Position numbers and translations under genes: made by a program
The notes under the pieces: generated by a model
What the model was told of the DNA's origin: nothing
The model's input: only the letters and a program-made list of their open reading frames with translations
Database searches by the model: none
Part shown: positions 26,937 through 35,962 of the stretch, piece by piece
Position numbering within the stretch: the first letter of the stretch is position 1
Layout of the letters: every line of letters begins with the position of its first letter
Assembly (NCBI RefSeq): GCF_002453355.1
Contig: NZ_DKGQ01000051.1
Span: forward strand, 1 to 64,000
DNA: 64,000 nt
Direction of reading: 5' to 3'
Origin: Psychrobacter sp. UBA6766
Lineage (GTDB): Bacteria > Pseudomonadota > Gammaproteobacteria > Pseudomonadales > Moraxellaceae

Positions 26937-28223
26937 ATGACCACACAACAACTCAATAACCCAAGCGCCACTGAGGATACTGTTGTCCCGCAGCAAGAAG
27001 GATTTAGCTGGCGGGTCTTTGGCCCCGGTATTTTAATGGCGACCGCTGCTATTGGTGGCTCGCATCTGATTTCATCGACACAGGCGGGCGCGCTGTATGG
27101 CTGGCAGTTGGCGATTATGATTATTTTAGCCAACGTCTTTAAGTATCCGTTTTTTCGCTTCGGTACCGATTATGTCTATGACACTGGCGAGAGCTTAATT
27201 GCAGGCTATGCCAAACGCTCAAAGGCCTATCTTTGGATTTATTTCATTCTATCTATCCTATCAGCGGTCATTAGCACCGGCGCAGTATCTTTAATTGCGG
27301 CGGTCATTTTGGGCTTTATGCTACCCACCTCTCTTGAGCTCTCAACCATGAGCTTGTCTATGATTATCGTGGCAGTATCCTGGTTCTTTTTGATTGCAGG
27401 CCACTATAAGCTGCTTGACGGCGTGACCAAGTGGATTATGATTGCCCTGACCACCGCAACGGTTGCCGCTGTGGTAATCGCTGCTGGCAAACCAACGGTT
27501 ATGGCAACCGATTTTGTGGCTGCCTCGCCTTGGAACCTTGCGACTTTAGGATTTATCGTAGCACTTATGGGCTGGATGCCAGCGCCGCTTGAATTTGCAG
27601 CCATTACCTCGATGTGGACGTCAGCAAAAAGAAAAACCGACAACACCACCCACCGTCAAGGCCTATTGGACTTCAATGTCGGCTATGCCGTTTCGGCTAT
27701 CTTAGCGCTATTTTTCTTAGCTTTAGGCGTGTTCGTACAGTATGGCTCAGGCCAAGAGATTGAGATTGCGGGCGCCGCTTACATCAATCAGCTGATCAAT
27801 ATGTACACCAGCACCATCGGTGAATGGTCACGGCTGCTGGTCGCTTTCGTCGCCTTTATGTGCATGTTTGGCACGACCATTACCTGTGCCGATGGTTATG
27901 GCCGTGCCAATGCCGAATGCTGGCGGTTGATTAAAGGTCAAAGCGATATTAATAAAAAACAAATCGCCTTTTGGACCACTTATGCGATTGGTGGCGGACT
28001 GGTCATTATCACCTTCTTTACAGGCCAGCTGGGCTCAATGCTAAAATTCGCCATGATATCGGCGTTCGTTTCTGCCCCTATTTTCGGTTGGCTTAACTAC
28101 ACCTTGGTCAAAAACCATAAAAAACTATCAATGGGTATGAATGCGCTCTCTATAGCAGGATTAATATTCTTAACAGGTTTTGCCTTATTGTTCTTAGCAA
28201 ATCTTGCAGGTCTTATTGGTTAA
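26937..28223 (+). CDS. NRAMP-fold transporter lacking canonical metal ligands
   Basis: The 428-residue polytopic protein has the NRAMP fold signature start FGPGILMATAAIGGSHLISS. In metal-transporting NRAMPs the TM1 motif is DPGN; here the aligned residues are GGSH, so both Asp and Asn ligands are missing. The TM6 motif MPHN is MPAP. It may carry another substrate, as other divergent NRAMP relatives do. The cargo is unknown, although a Fur box upstream hints at iron control and the methylcitrate genes follow directly. The ATG at 26937 has a gagg site five bases upstream and is preferred to the earlier in-frame ATG at 26901. Confidence 0.82.
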   Translation: MTTQQLNNPSATEDTVVPQQEGFSWRVFGPGILMATAAIGGSHLISSTQAGALYGWQLAIMIILANVFKYPFFRFGTDYVYDTGESLIAGYAKRSKAYLWIYFILSILSAVISTGAVSLIAAVILGFMLPTSLELSTMSLSMIIVAVSWFFLIAGHYKLLDGVTKWIMIALTTATVAAVVIAAGKPTVMATDFVAASPWNLATLGFIVALMGWMPAPLEFAAITSMWTSAKRKTDNTTHRQGLLDFNVGYAVSAILALFFLALGVFVQYGSGQEIEIAGAAYINQLINMYTSTIGEWSRLLVAFVAFMCMFGTTITCADGYGRANAECWRLIKGQSDINKKQIAFWTTYAIGGGLVIITFFTGQLGSMLKFAMISAFVSAPIFGWLNYTLVKNHKKLSMGMNALSIAGLIFLTGFALLFLANLAGLIG

Positions 28224-28255
28224 AAGCATTTAAGACAATCCTAGCTCTTTATAAT

Positions 28256-28290
28256 AAAAGCCCTTTTAGCCCAGCTATGAGGGCTTTTTT
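28256..28290 (+). terminator. Intrinsic terminator after the NRAMP-like gene
   Basis: The stem aaaagccct / agggctttt (28256-28264 with 28280-28288) has a 15-base loop and a run of six T. It separates the transporter from the prp genes. Confidence 0.88.
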
Positions 28291-28602
28291 GCTAAATAAC
28301 TGAGTTCAGTTAGCCATCCTCAACTCTTAAATCAAATCTATTTGTAACTAAATGTAATAAATTTAACGATTATAAATTTGCGATTTTAGCAATCTGAATA
28401 ATAAGTGTTATAAATGTTTAATAAATGGATAATACTATTTAATTATTAAATAATTTTAATATTATTAATAATATAATAAAATTTAGATAACATATCCCGC
28501 TATTACACTGCTTTGCAATCATGAATAATTGAGTATAATCAATCACAATAATTTTATCCCTCCTCATTCGATAAAACCATTCCTCCACGTAAGGACGACG
28601 AA
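28291..28602 (+). other. Very AT-rich leader of prpB
   Basis: The region between the terminator and prpB contains no gene. From about 28330 to 28500 it is nearly all A and T, with several short inverted repeats (for example aatattatt / aatataat). It likely contains the prp promoter and could bind nucleoid proteins or be intrinsically curved. Confidence 0.45.
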
Positions 28603-29493
28603 ATGACTCTATCCGCTGGCGCTCGCTTTCGCAGTGCATTGAAACAAAAAAACGATAACAATCAACCGCTCCAGATTGCTGGCGCGATTAACGCCTATAC
28701 AGCAATGATGGCGACTCAGGTTGGTCATCAAGCGTTATATCTGTCTGGGGCGGGCGTTGCCAATGCCTCATTTGGCCTACCTGATTTGGGGATGACCAGC
28801 CTTGATAATGTACTCGAAGATGCACGCCGTATTACCGATGCTGTGGATACGCCGTTACTGGTCGATGTTGATACAGGCTTTGGTGGCGCGTTTAATATCG
28901 CTCAAACCATTCGTAAAATGGAAAAAGCCGGCGTTGCAGCCGTTCATATCGAAGACCAAGTGGCACAGAAACGCTGTGGTCACCGCCCAAATAAAGAAAT
29001 TGTTAGTATCTCTGAGATGGTCGATCGCTTAAAAGCAGCACTTGATGCCAAAACTGACTCTGACTTTGTAGTAATGGCGCGTACCGACGCGTTGTCTGTT
29101 GAAGGGCTTGATGCCGCTGTCGAGCGCGCCGTTGCTTTTCAAGAAGCCGGCGCCGATATGATTTTTGCTGAAGCATTGACGGATATTGAGATGTACCGCA
29201 AATTTACCGACGTCCTTGATATTCCAGTCCTCGCCAATATGACAGAGTTCGGTCAAACCGATCTTTATACCACCGAGCAGTTACACGGCGTCGGTGTAGA
29301 CATGGTGCTATATCCACTATCTGCTTTCCGTGCGATGAATAAAGCGGCATTAAACGTGTATCAGCATCTGCTTGATGATGGTACACAAGAGCAAGTCGTC
29401 GACACCATGCAGACTCGAATGGAGCTTTATGACTTCTTAAACTACCATGAGTTTGAGCAAACGCTCGATAAATTGTTTGCTGATAATAAATAG
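28603..29493 (+). CDS. prpB: 2-methylisocitrate lyase
   Basis: The 296-residue protein is of the isocitrate lyase/PEP mutase superfamily. It shows SAGARFRSAL, LLVDVDTGFGGAFNIAQTIR (Mg-binding aspartates) and the catalytic KRCGH loop near residue 125. It cleaves 2-methylisocitrate to pyruvate and succinate, the last step of the 2-methylcitrate cycle for propionate. Length is normal for PrpB (E. coli 296). An aagga ribosome site precedes the ATG. prpC follows after about 145 bases and acnD thereafter. Confidence 0.95.
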   Translation: MTLSAGARFRSALKQKNDNNQPLQIAGAINAYTAMMATQVGHQALYLSGAGVANASFGLPDLGMTSLDNVLEDARRITDAVDTPLLVDVDTGFGGAFNIAQTIRKMEKAGVAAVHIEDQVAQKRCGHRPNKEIVSISEMVDRLKAALDAKTDSDFVVMARTDALSVEGLDAAVERAVAFQEAGADMIFAEALTDIEMYRKFTDVLDIPVLANMTEFGQTDLYTTEQLHGVGVDMVLYPLSAFRAMNKAALNVYQHLLDDGTQEQVVDTMQTRMELYDFLNYHEFEQTLDKLFADNK

Positions 29494-29638
29494 TCTAAAC
29501 CGTTAAATGCGCAGGCTTTCCCAGATACAGATAAGCCTGCCAGCACAGTATTAAATAGTGGTCTTTAACTTTTGCAAAACTTTAAATTTATATTTAATAA
29601 AGCCATCAAACACCAGCTACCAACAAAAGGAATTCAAC

Positions 29639-30778
29639 ATGGCAGCACAAAACCAATCAGCAAAAGTATTATCAGGCGCAGGGCTTCGTGGTCAGGTCGC
29701 AGGCAAGACTGCCCTATCTACCGTGGGCAAATCAGGCTCAGGGCTGACGTATCGCGGTTATGACGTTTCAGAATTGGCCGATAAATGCATTTTTGAAGAA
29801 GTGGCTTACTTGTTACTTTATGGCAACTTGCCAACTCAAAGCGAGCTTGATGCTTATAAAGCCAAACTTAAAAAAATGCGCGGTCTACCGCAAGCATTAA
29901 AAGATGTGCTTGAGCGTATCCCAAGTGATGCACATCCAATGGATGTGCTGCGTACGGGCTGCTCAATGCTCGGTAACCTTGAGATGGAAACCGACTTTTC
30001 ACAACAGAACGACAAAACCGACCGAATGCTGGCAGTATTCCCATCGATCATTAACTACTGGTATCGCTTTAGTCATGACAATGAGCGTATTGAGACTGAA
30101 ACCGACGATGACACCATTGGCGGCCACTTTTTGCATCTGCTAAAAGGCGAAAAGCCAAACGCGCTTCATACCAAAGTGATGAACGTGTCGCTTATTCTTT
30201 ATGCTGAGCACGAGTTTAACGCCTCGACCTTTACCGCGCGTGTGTGTGCGTCTACTTTGTCAGACATTCATTCTTGTATCACTGGCGCGATTGGCTCATT
30301 ACGCGGTCACTTGCATGGCGGCGCGAATGAGGCCGCAATGGATATGATTGAAGGCTTTAGCTCACCAGATGAAGCTGAAAAAGAGATGATGGCGATGCTG
30401 GCACGAAAAGACAAGATCATGGGCTTTGGTCATGCTATCTATAGCGAATCAGACCCACGAAACGTGGTGATTAAAGGCTGGGCGGAAAAACTGGCTGCCG
30501 ATGTTGGTGATGAGGTGCTATATCCTGTATCGGTCCGCTGTGAAGAAGTCATGTGGCGTGAGAAAAAACTGTTCTGTAATGCTGATTTTTTCCATGCCTC
30601 TGCTTATCATTTTATGGGCATTCCAACCAAATTGTTCACGCCAATCTTTGTTTGCTCACGCTTAACAGGTTGGGCGGCTCATGTATTCGAGCAACGCGCT
30701 AACAACCGTATCATTCGCCCAAGTGCGGAATATACTGGCGAAGAGTTGCGTCCAGTACCAGAGATGAGTGCGCGTTAA
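29639..30778 (+). CDS. prpC: 2-methylcitrate synthase
   Basis: The 379-residue citrate-synthase-family enzyme condenses propionyl-CoA with oxaloacetate. Visible family blocks are SGLTYRGYDVSELADKC, HEFNASTFTARVCASTLSD, GALRGHLHGGANE-type GSLRGHLHGGANEAAMD with the active-site His, and MGFGHAIYSESDPR. It sits between prpB and acnD, which identifies it as PrpC and not GltA. The frame opens at 29558, but the ATG at 29639 follows an aagga site and matches the family start. A 70-base inverted-repeat element lies just downstream. Confidence 0.95.
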   Translation: MAAQNQSAKVLSGAGLRGQVAGKTALSTVGKSGSGLTYRGYDVSELADKCIFEEVAYLLLYGNLPTQSELDAYKAKLKKMRGLPQALKDVLERIPSDAHPMDVLRTGCSMLGNLEMETDFSQQNDKTDRMLAVFPSIINYWYRFSHDNERIETETDDDTIGGHFLHLLKGEKPNALHTKVMNVSLILYAEHEFNASTFTARVCASTLSDIHSCITGAIGSLRGHLHGGANEAAMDMIEGFSSPDEAEKEMMAMLARKDKIMGFGHAIYSESDPRNVVIKGWAEKLAADVGDEVLYPVSVRCEEVMWREKKLFCNADFFHASAYHFMGIPTKLFTPIFVCSRLTGWAAHVFEQRANNRIIRPSAEYTGEELRPVPEMSAR

Positions 30779-30799
30779 TTTTTCTTGAAATAACATATT

Positions 30800-30869
30800 T
30801 GTAGGGTGTGTCGTCCTCACCTGTTTTTACCAAGTTTTACTAAAAACTGTGCGTAAAGCGCACCCTACA
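30800..30869. repeat. Inverted-repeat element between prpC and acnD
   Basis: The 11-base ends tgtagggtgtg (30800-30810) and cgcaccctaca (30859-30869) are inverted copies with one G-U mismatch, enclosing about 48 bases. It looks like a small dispersed palindromic repeat of the kind common in intergenic DNA. No T-run follows, so it is not a simple terminator. Confidence 0.5.
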
Positions 30870-30992
30870 ACCCCTTACCTTTAACTCTTTAAAAGTTTTT
30901 TTAGCAAAATTGAATTTTATTTTGATGATTGTGCTAAAAGAATTTATCTCTTTTTTCTCTGATTCAAACCAGCCAACCGCTAAAGGTGACTT

Positions 30993-33650
30993 ATGGACAA
31001 CGCCCTCGTACAACCGATGAACGACAAATTTAAAAAGCCACTTCCTGATACCGACCTGTATTACTTTGACACCCGCGAAGCGGTTGAGAGTATCGAAGCT
31101 GGCGCGTATGAAAAACTACCATTTTGCTCAAAAGTATTGTGTGAAAACTTGGTTCGTCGTTGCCCACCAGAAGATTTAAACGCTGCTTTAAAACAGCATA
31201 TCGAAGGCAAGCAAGATTTAGACTTTCCTTGGTACCCTGCCCGTGTCGTTTGTCATGACATCTTAGGTCAGACAGCGTTTGTTGACTTGGCAGGCCTTCG
31301 TGATGCCATCGCTGAGCAAGGCGGCGACCCGTCAAAAGTGAATCCAATCGTGCCGACGCAATTGATTGTTGACCATTCGCTAGCCGTTGAGCATGCAGGT
31401 TTTGAAGAAAACGCCTTTGAAAAAAACCGTGCCATCGAAGAGCGCCGCAACGATGACCGCTTTCACTTTATCAACTGGTGTCAGTATGCCTTTGATAACG
31501 TCAACGTTGTTCCGCCTGGTAATGGCATTATGCATCAAATCAATCTTGAGAAGATGTCACCAGTGGTGCAAGTAGTTCAAAATAAAGCCGGTGAACAAGT
31601 GGCGTTTGCCGATACCTTAGTTGGTACTGACAGCCATACGCCGATGGTTGATGCGTTAGGCGTTATCTCAATCGGGGTTGGCGGCTTAGAAGCGGAAAGC
31701 GTCATGCTAGGTAACCCCTCTTATATGCGCCTTCCTGATTATGTCGGTGTTAAATTAACCGGCAAACTACAAAAAGGCATTACCGGAACCGATTTAGTTC
31801 TCGCTATGACCGAGTTCTTACGTGATGCCGGCGTGGTATCTACTTATATTGAATTCTTTGGCGACGGTGCCCGTCAACTGAGCGTCGGTGACCGCGCGTC
31901 TATCTCAAATATGACCCCAGAATATGGCGCCACTGCGGCAATGTTCTATATCGATGAGCAAACCATCGACTATTTACGCCTAACGGGTCGCAGCGAAGAG
32001 CAAATCAAATTGGTCGAGCAATATGCCAAGCAAACTGGACTTTGGGCTGATGGTATGGAAAATGCCGAATATCCACGTGTTCTTGAGTTTGATTTGTCCG
32101 CAGTGGTTCGTAATATGGCAGGACCTTCGCGACCGCATGCTCGCGTATCCACCACCGATTTGGTCGAAAAAGGCATTGCTCACGCTGCTGACGAAAAATT
32201 GCCTGAACCAAAAGACGGCTTGATGCCTGATGGCGCAGTGATCATCGCTGCCATTACCAGCTGTACCAATACCTCTAACCCACGCAATATGGTTGCTGCG
32301 GGTCTTGTCGCGCGTAATGCCAATAAAAAAGGCTTATTACGAAAGCCTTGGGTGAAATCATCCTTAGCACCCGGCTCAAAAACGGTCAAAATGTACCTAG
32401 AAGAAGCGGGGTTGATGCCTGAGCTACAAGAGATTGGTTTTGACGTGGTTGGCTTTGCTTGTACCACCTGTAACGGTATGAGTGGCGCGCTTGATCCTGA
32501 TATCGAGCAAGAAATTATCGAGCGCGACCTATTTACTACCGCCGTGCTATCTGGTAACCGTAACTTTGATGGCCGAATCCATCCATATGCCAAGCAAGCG
32601 TTTTTAGCGTCGCCACCACTGGTTATTGCTTATGCTATCGCCGGAAATATCCGTTTTGATATTGAAAAAGACTCGTTGGGTAAAGACACGGATGGCAATG
32701 ATGTTTATCTAAAAGACATCTGGTTTGATGACGACGAAGTTGATGCCATCGTCGCGGCAGCAGTCAAGCCTGAGCAATTTAACGCCGTGTATATCCCAAT
32801 GTTTGATGAAGCCAAAAAAGACACCGGAAAAGCATTAAGTCCACTCTATGACTGGCGCGAGATGACCACTTATATTCGCCGTCCGCCGTATTGGGAAGGT
32901 AAAATGGCCGCGATGAATAAGCTAAAAGGTATGCGTCCACTGGCGGTGCTTGGTGACAATATTACAACTGACCATTTATCACCGTCTAACGCGATTTTGG
33001 GCGATTCAGCCGCTGGCGAGTACCTTGATACTATGGGTCTGCCTGCGGAGGACTATAACTCGTATGCCACCCATCGCGGCGACCATTTAACCGCCCAGCG
33101 CGCAACCTTTGCCAATCCTAAATTGCTCAATGAAATGGTGCGCGATGACAAAGGTAACGTGATTCAAGGCTCATTGGCTCGCGTTGAACCCGAAGGTCAA
33201 GTCATGCGCATGTGGGAAGCGATTGAAACCTATATGAACCGTGAGCAACCACTGATTATCATCGCCGGTGACGGCTATGGTCAAGGCTCAAGCCGTGACT
33301 GGGCTGCTAAAGGCGTGCGTTTGGCTGGCGTTGAAGTTGTGGTTGCGGAAGATTTTGAACGTATCCATCGTCAAAACTTGGTTGGAATGGGCGCACTCCC
33401 CTTGCAGTTTAAAGAAGGGGTCAATCGTAACACCCTAAATATCGACGGTACTGAAATATTCGATATCGAAGGCGAAGTATCCGCTCGTGGCGAGATGACG
33501 CTAGTGATTCATCGTATAGACGGCAGCATCGATAAAGCGCCCGTTATCTGCCGATTAGATACCGCTGATGAGGTCAAAATGTATAACGCTGGCGGAATGC
33601 TTCAGCGCTTTGCCAAAGAGTTTATCGATGGCACGCTAGATATCGCGTAG
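30993..33650 (+). CDS. acnD: Fe/S-dependent 2-methylcitrate dehydratase
   Basis: The 885-residue protein is of the aconitase family, AcnD subtype. Cluster-binding cysteines lie in TSCTNTSNP near residue 424 and CTTCNG near 490-493, and substrate blocks include DSHTPM and GYGQGSSRDWAAKG. With PrpF it converts 2-methylcitrate to 2-methylaconitate and onward in the methylcitrate cycle. Its neighbours prpB, prpC and the later prpF support AcnD over AcnA. An aaggtga ribosome site precedes the ATG. A strong terminator at 33673 unexpectedly closes the transcript before prpF. Confidence 0.95.
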   Translation: MDNALVQPMNDKFKKPLPDTDLYYFDTREAVESIEAGAYEKLPFCSKVLCENLVRRCPPEDLNAALKQHIEGKQDLDFPWYPARVVCHDILGQTAFVDLAGLRDAIAEQGGDPSKVNPIVPTQLIVDHSLAVEHAGFEENAFEKNRAIEERRNDDRFHFINWCQYAFDNVNVVPPGNGIMHQINLEKMSPVVQVVQNKAGEQVAFADTLVGTDSHTPMVDALGVISIGVGGLEAESVMLGNPSYMRLPDYVGVKLTGKLQKGITGTDLVLAMTEFLRDAGVVSTYIEFFGDGARQLSVGDRASISNMTPEYGATAAMFYIDEQTIDYLRLTGRSEEQIKLVEQYAKQTGLWADGMENAEYPRVLEFDLSAVVRNMAGPSRPHARVSTTDLVEKGIAHAADEKLPEPKDGLMPDGAVIIAAITSCTNTSNPRNMVAAGLVARNANKKGLLRKPWVKSSLAPGSKTVKMYLEEAGLMPELQEIGFDVVGFACTTCNGMSGALDPDIEQEIIERDLFTTAVLSGNRNFDGRIHPYAKQAFLASPPLVIAYAIAGNIRFDIEKDSLGKDTDGNDVYLKDIWFDDDEVDAIVAAAVKPEQFNAVYIPMFDEAKKDTGKALSPLYDWREMTTYIRRPPYWEGKMAAMNKLKGMRPLAVLGDNITTDHLSPSNAILGDSAAGEYLDTMGLPAEDYNSYATHRGDHLTAQRATFANPKLLNEMVRDDKGNVIQGSLARVEPEGQVMRMWEAIETYMNREQPLIIIAGDGYGQGSSRDWAAKGVRLAGVEVVVAEDFERIHRQNLVGMGALPLQFKEGVNRNTLNIDGTEIFDIEGEVSARGEMTLVIHRIDGSIDKAPVICRLDTADEVKMYNAGGMLQRFAKEFIDGTLDIA

Positions 33651-33672
33651 TTGCGATGAGTGTTAAATAATC

Positions 33673-33713
33673 AAAGGGCCGATGTTGTATAAATTATACG
33701 GCATCGGTTTTTT
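33673..33713 (+). terminator. Intrinsic terminator after acnD
   Basis: A stem of about 12 base pairs (33679-33690 with 33696-33707, two G-U pairs) has a five-base loop and is followed by six T. It separates acnD from yefM and means prpF needs another promoter or read-through. Confidence 0.82.
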
Positions 33714-33748
33714 GCGCTTATTGATATATCTTCATAGATAGCGTAACA

Positions 33749-33766
33749 TGTACTATTAATTGTACA
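33749..33766. promoter_or_regulatory. YefM operator palindrome
   Basis: TGTAC and GTACA half-sites are separated by eight A/T bases, 17 bases before the yefM start. YefM/YoeB complexes of E. coli repress their own promoter through sites with a TGTACA core, so this is the likely autoregulatory operator. Confidence 0.7.
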
Positions 33767-33782
33767 AGTATTGGAGTGCGTT

Positions 33783-34070
33783 ATGAGAGTAATTAGTTTT
33801 TCAGAAGCTAGAAAGCATTTAAAATCTGTTTTAGATACGGTAAACGAAGATGCAAATGCAACTATAGTGACCCGTCGTGATGCTGATGATGCTGTAGTCA
33901 TGTCACTTGATTATTATAATAGTCTAATGGAGACGGTATATTTACTAAAATCTCCTGCTAATACGGCTCATTTAGCAAAGTCTATTGCTCAATACAAATC
34001 TGGAAAGGCAACAGCACATGAGTTAATGGATGTAACGGATGACGCAGACGAAGTTGTTGAGGACGCATAA
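33783..34070 (+). CDS. yefM: Type II antitoxin YefM (Phd/YefM family)
   Basis: The 95-residue antitoxin begins MRVISFSEARKHLKSVLDTV and contains VVMSLDYYNSLMETVYLLKSPANTAHL, near-identical in pattern to E. coli YefM. The N-terminal half binds DNA; the acidic, probably unstructured C-terminus (DVTDDADEVVEDA) would wrap the YoeB toxin. A GGAG site precedes the ATG at 33783, which is preferred to the in-frame ATG at 33771. The toxin gene follows after 13 bases. The pair sits between acnD and prpF. Confidence 0.93.
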   Translation: MRVISFSEARKHLKSVLDTVNEDANATIVTRRDADDAVVMSLDYYNSLMETVYLLKSPANTAHLAKSIAQYKSGKATAHELMDVTDDADEVVEDA

Positions 34071-34083
34071 TTGAGGCCGAAAA

Positions 34084-34344
34084 ATGAGTGAACAATTAGC
34101 TTGGACAGATAATGCTTGGAAGGACTATTTGTACTGGCAAACACAAGATAAAAAAACGCTTAAACGTATTAATAAACTTATTACAGAATGCATGCGTGAC
34201 CCGTTTGATGGTATTGGCAAACCTGAACCTTTAAAAGAAAATCTAGCAGGTTTTTGGTCGCGCCGTATAGATGATGCTAATCGTTTGGTATATATCGTTG
34301 ATGATAACTACTTAACTATTATTGCTTGTCGATATCATTATTAA
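34084..34344 (+). CDS. yoeB: Type II toxin YoeB, ribosome-dependent mRNA interferase
   Basis: The 86-residue protein matches E. coli YoeB (84 residues) throughout: WKDYLYWQTQDKKTLKRIN, GKPEPLKENLAGFWSRRI, RLVYIVDD and the terminal ACRYHY. The catalytic residues are all present as Glu48, Arg67, His85 and Tyr86 (E. coli 46, 65, 83, 84), so the toxin looks intact. YoeB cleaves mRNA in the ribosomal A site when YefM is degraded. It is co-transcribed with yefM. Confidence 0.95.
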   Translation: MSEQLAWTDNAWKDYLYWQTQDKKTLKRINKLITECMRDPFDGIGKPEPLKENLAGFWSRRIDDANRLVYIVDDNYLTIIACRYHY

Positions 34345-34355
34345 TTGTATGGAAT

Positions 34356-34508
34356 CTATCCAAACTTAAAAGGCTCAACCTTGCCTGCAGCAACCTCTTC
34401 TTGAGCAATTAATAACTGACGTACAAACTCACAAGACAAATCAGGATTGTCTTGCCTAATCCGATTAATTTTATCCAAGTTTTCTTTGTACTCTTCATTT
34501 GTTGTCAT
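34356..34508 (-). CDS. Small hypothetical protein (50 residues)
   Basis: This short frame lies in the gap between yoeB and prpF on the opposite strand, convergent with yoeB and only 11 bases from its stop. It encodes MTTNEEYKENLDKINRIRQD followed by a helical segment and the ending AGKVEPFKFG. The amphipathic composition looks protein-like. A weak gag site precedes the ATG. I cannot assign a family; its position beside a toxin-antitoxin pair suggests a cargo or antitoxin-like remnant, which is speculative. Confidence 0.5.
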   Translation of the reverse strand: MTTNEEYKENLDKINRIRQDNPDLSCEFVRQLLIAQEEVAAGKVEPFKFG

Positions 34509-34597
34509 AATTATCTCTATTTTTAGCTAATTTCTATTCATCTATATTACCCATTAAATCGTAAACAATTTATAAAAATATAAAAGGACTGGCCGTA

Positions 34598-35833
34598 ATG
34601 ACTCAACCAAAATTCGCCCCACAAATCTCCGTCCCTGCTACCTATATGCGCGGTGGTACTTCAAAAGGGGTGTTCTTTAAATTGTCCGACTTACCAGAGC
34701 GTTGCCAAGTTGCTGGCGAGTCGCGCGATAATTTTCTATTACGTGTTGTCGGAAGCCCCGACCCTTATGGCAAGCAAATCGACGGTTTGGGAAATGGCAG
34801 CTCTAGCACCTCAAAGACCGTTATCCTCTCTAAAGCTAACCAAGCAGACCACGATGTGAATTACCTGTTTGGACAAGTGAATATTGCCAAACCGATGATT
34901 GATGGGGGGGGAAACTGCGGCATTTTAACCGCCGCTGTTGGTGCTTGCGCCATTAATATGGGATTGGTCGATGCTCATAAAGTGGCTAATAGTATTAATG
35001 TCAGTGCTGATAATGGCGTCTGTGAAGTACGTATTTGGCAAGAAAATATCGGAAAAACTATCATTGCTCATGTTCCTGTTTATACAAATGAAAGCGGTAA
35101 GGTTCAGGTTCAAGAAACCGGCGATTTTGAATTAGACGGTGTGACCTTCCCTGCTGCCGAAGTAAAAATTGAATTTATCGACCCTGTAGATTCATCAAGC
35201 GATATGTTTCCCACTGGCAATTTAATCGATGATTTTGATGTTTCTGGCTGTGATCTGGACAAGGATACGGTTAAGGCTACCTTTATTAGTGCCGGCATTC
35301 CAACCATTTTTATGAAAAGCGATGATTTAGGCTTTACTGGTACTGAGTTGCAAGGCGATATCAACAGTAATAGTGAGTTACTTGCTAAGCTTGAAAAAAT
35401 ACGCGCCAAAGGTGGCGTTGCGATGGGGTTATTCAAAGACGTCAGTGAAGCACAAACCAGTCAGCATATGCCAAAACTAGCTTGGGTTGCTCCTGCGAAA
35501 AGTTACAGCGCATCCAGCGGCAAAGCTGTTGATGCAGCAGATATTGATCTCGTCGTTCGCGCCATGAGTATGGGACAACTGCATCATGCGATGATGGGAA
35601 CGGCAGCGGTGGCGATTGCCGCAGCAGCAACCACGCAAGGTACATTGGTCAACGAAGCCGCTGGCGGTAGCGAGTTAGTTGAAGTGCGTTTTGGTCATCC
35701 ATCAGGAACGCTACTCGTCGGCGGAAAAACAGAACGCGTGAACGGTCGCTGGCAAGCCAAAAAAGTCTCGATGAGTCGCTCGGCGCGCCGTATTATGGTT
35801 GGTGAAGTTTTTGTGCCAAATGATAGTTTTTAG
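34598..35833 (+). CDS. prpF: 2-methylaconitate isomerase PrpF
   Basis: The 411-residue protein has the PrpF fold signature: YMRGGTSKGVFFKLSDLP, IDGLGNGSSSTSKTVIL, DGGGNCGILTAAVGA with the catalytic Cys, and MSRSARRIMVGEVFVP at the end. It is required for the AcnD route, isomerising trans- to cis-2-methylaconitate. It lies in the same orientation as acnD but is split from it by yefM-yoeB and a terminator, so it probably has its own promoter. A run of eight G (34904-34911) inside the coding region could slip. An aagga ribosome site precedes the ATG. Confidence 0.94.
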   Translation: MTQPKFAPQISVPATYMRGGTSKGVFFKLSDLPERCQVAGESRDNFLLRVVGSPDPYGKQIDGLGNGSSSTSKTVILSKANQADHDVNYLFGQVNIAKPMIDGGGNCGILTAAVGACAINMGLVDAHKVANSINVSADNGVCEVRIWQENIGKTIIAHVPVYTNESGKVQVQETGDFELDGVTFPAAEVKIEFIDPVDSSSDMFPTGNLIDDFDVSGCDLDKDTVKATFISAGIPTIFMKSDDLGFTGTELQGDINSNSELLAKLEKIRAKGGVAMGLFKDVSEAQTSQHMPKLAWVAPAKSYSASSGKAVDAADIDLVVRAMSMGQLHHAMMGTAAVAIAAAATTQGTLVNEAAGGSELVEVRFGHPSGTLLVGGKTERVNGRWQAKKVSMSRSARRIMVGEVFVPNDSF

Positions 35834-35962
35834 TAAACAAACTTTAGGCTGACTATTAATGTCTTTATAATAGCGATTTATTTATAGAAATCATGATAAT
35901 TGATACGAAAAATATCCATTAATTGTATTGATTGAACTGACATTAAATAGCGCCTTAACCCT

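Noticed and set aside
32180..32593. 137-codon frame antisense to acnD
   Set aside because: Antisense shadow in a conserved aconitase region.
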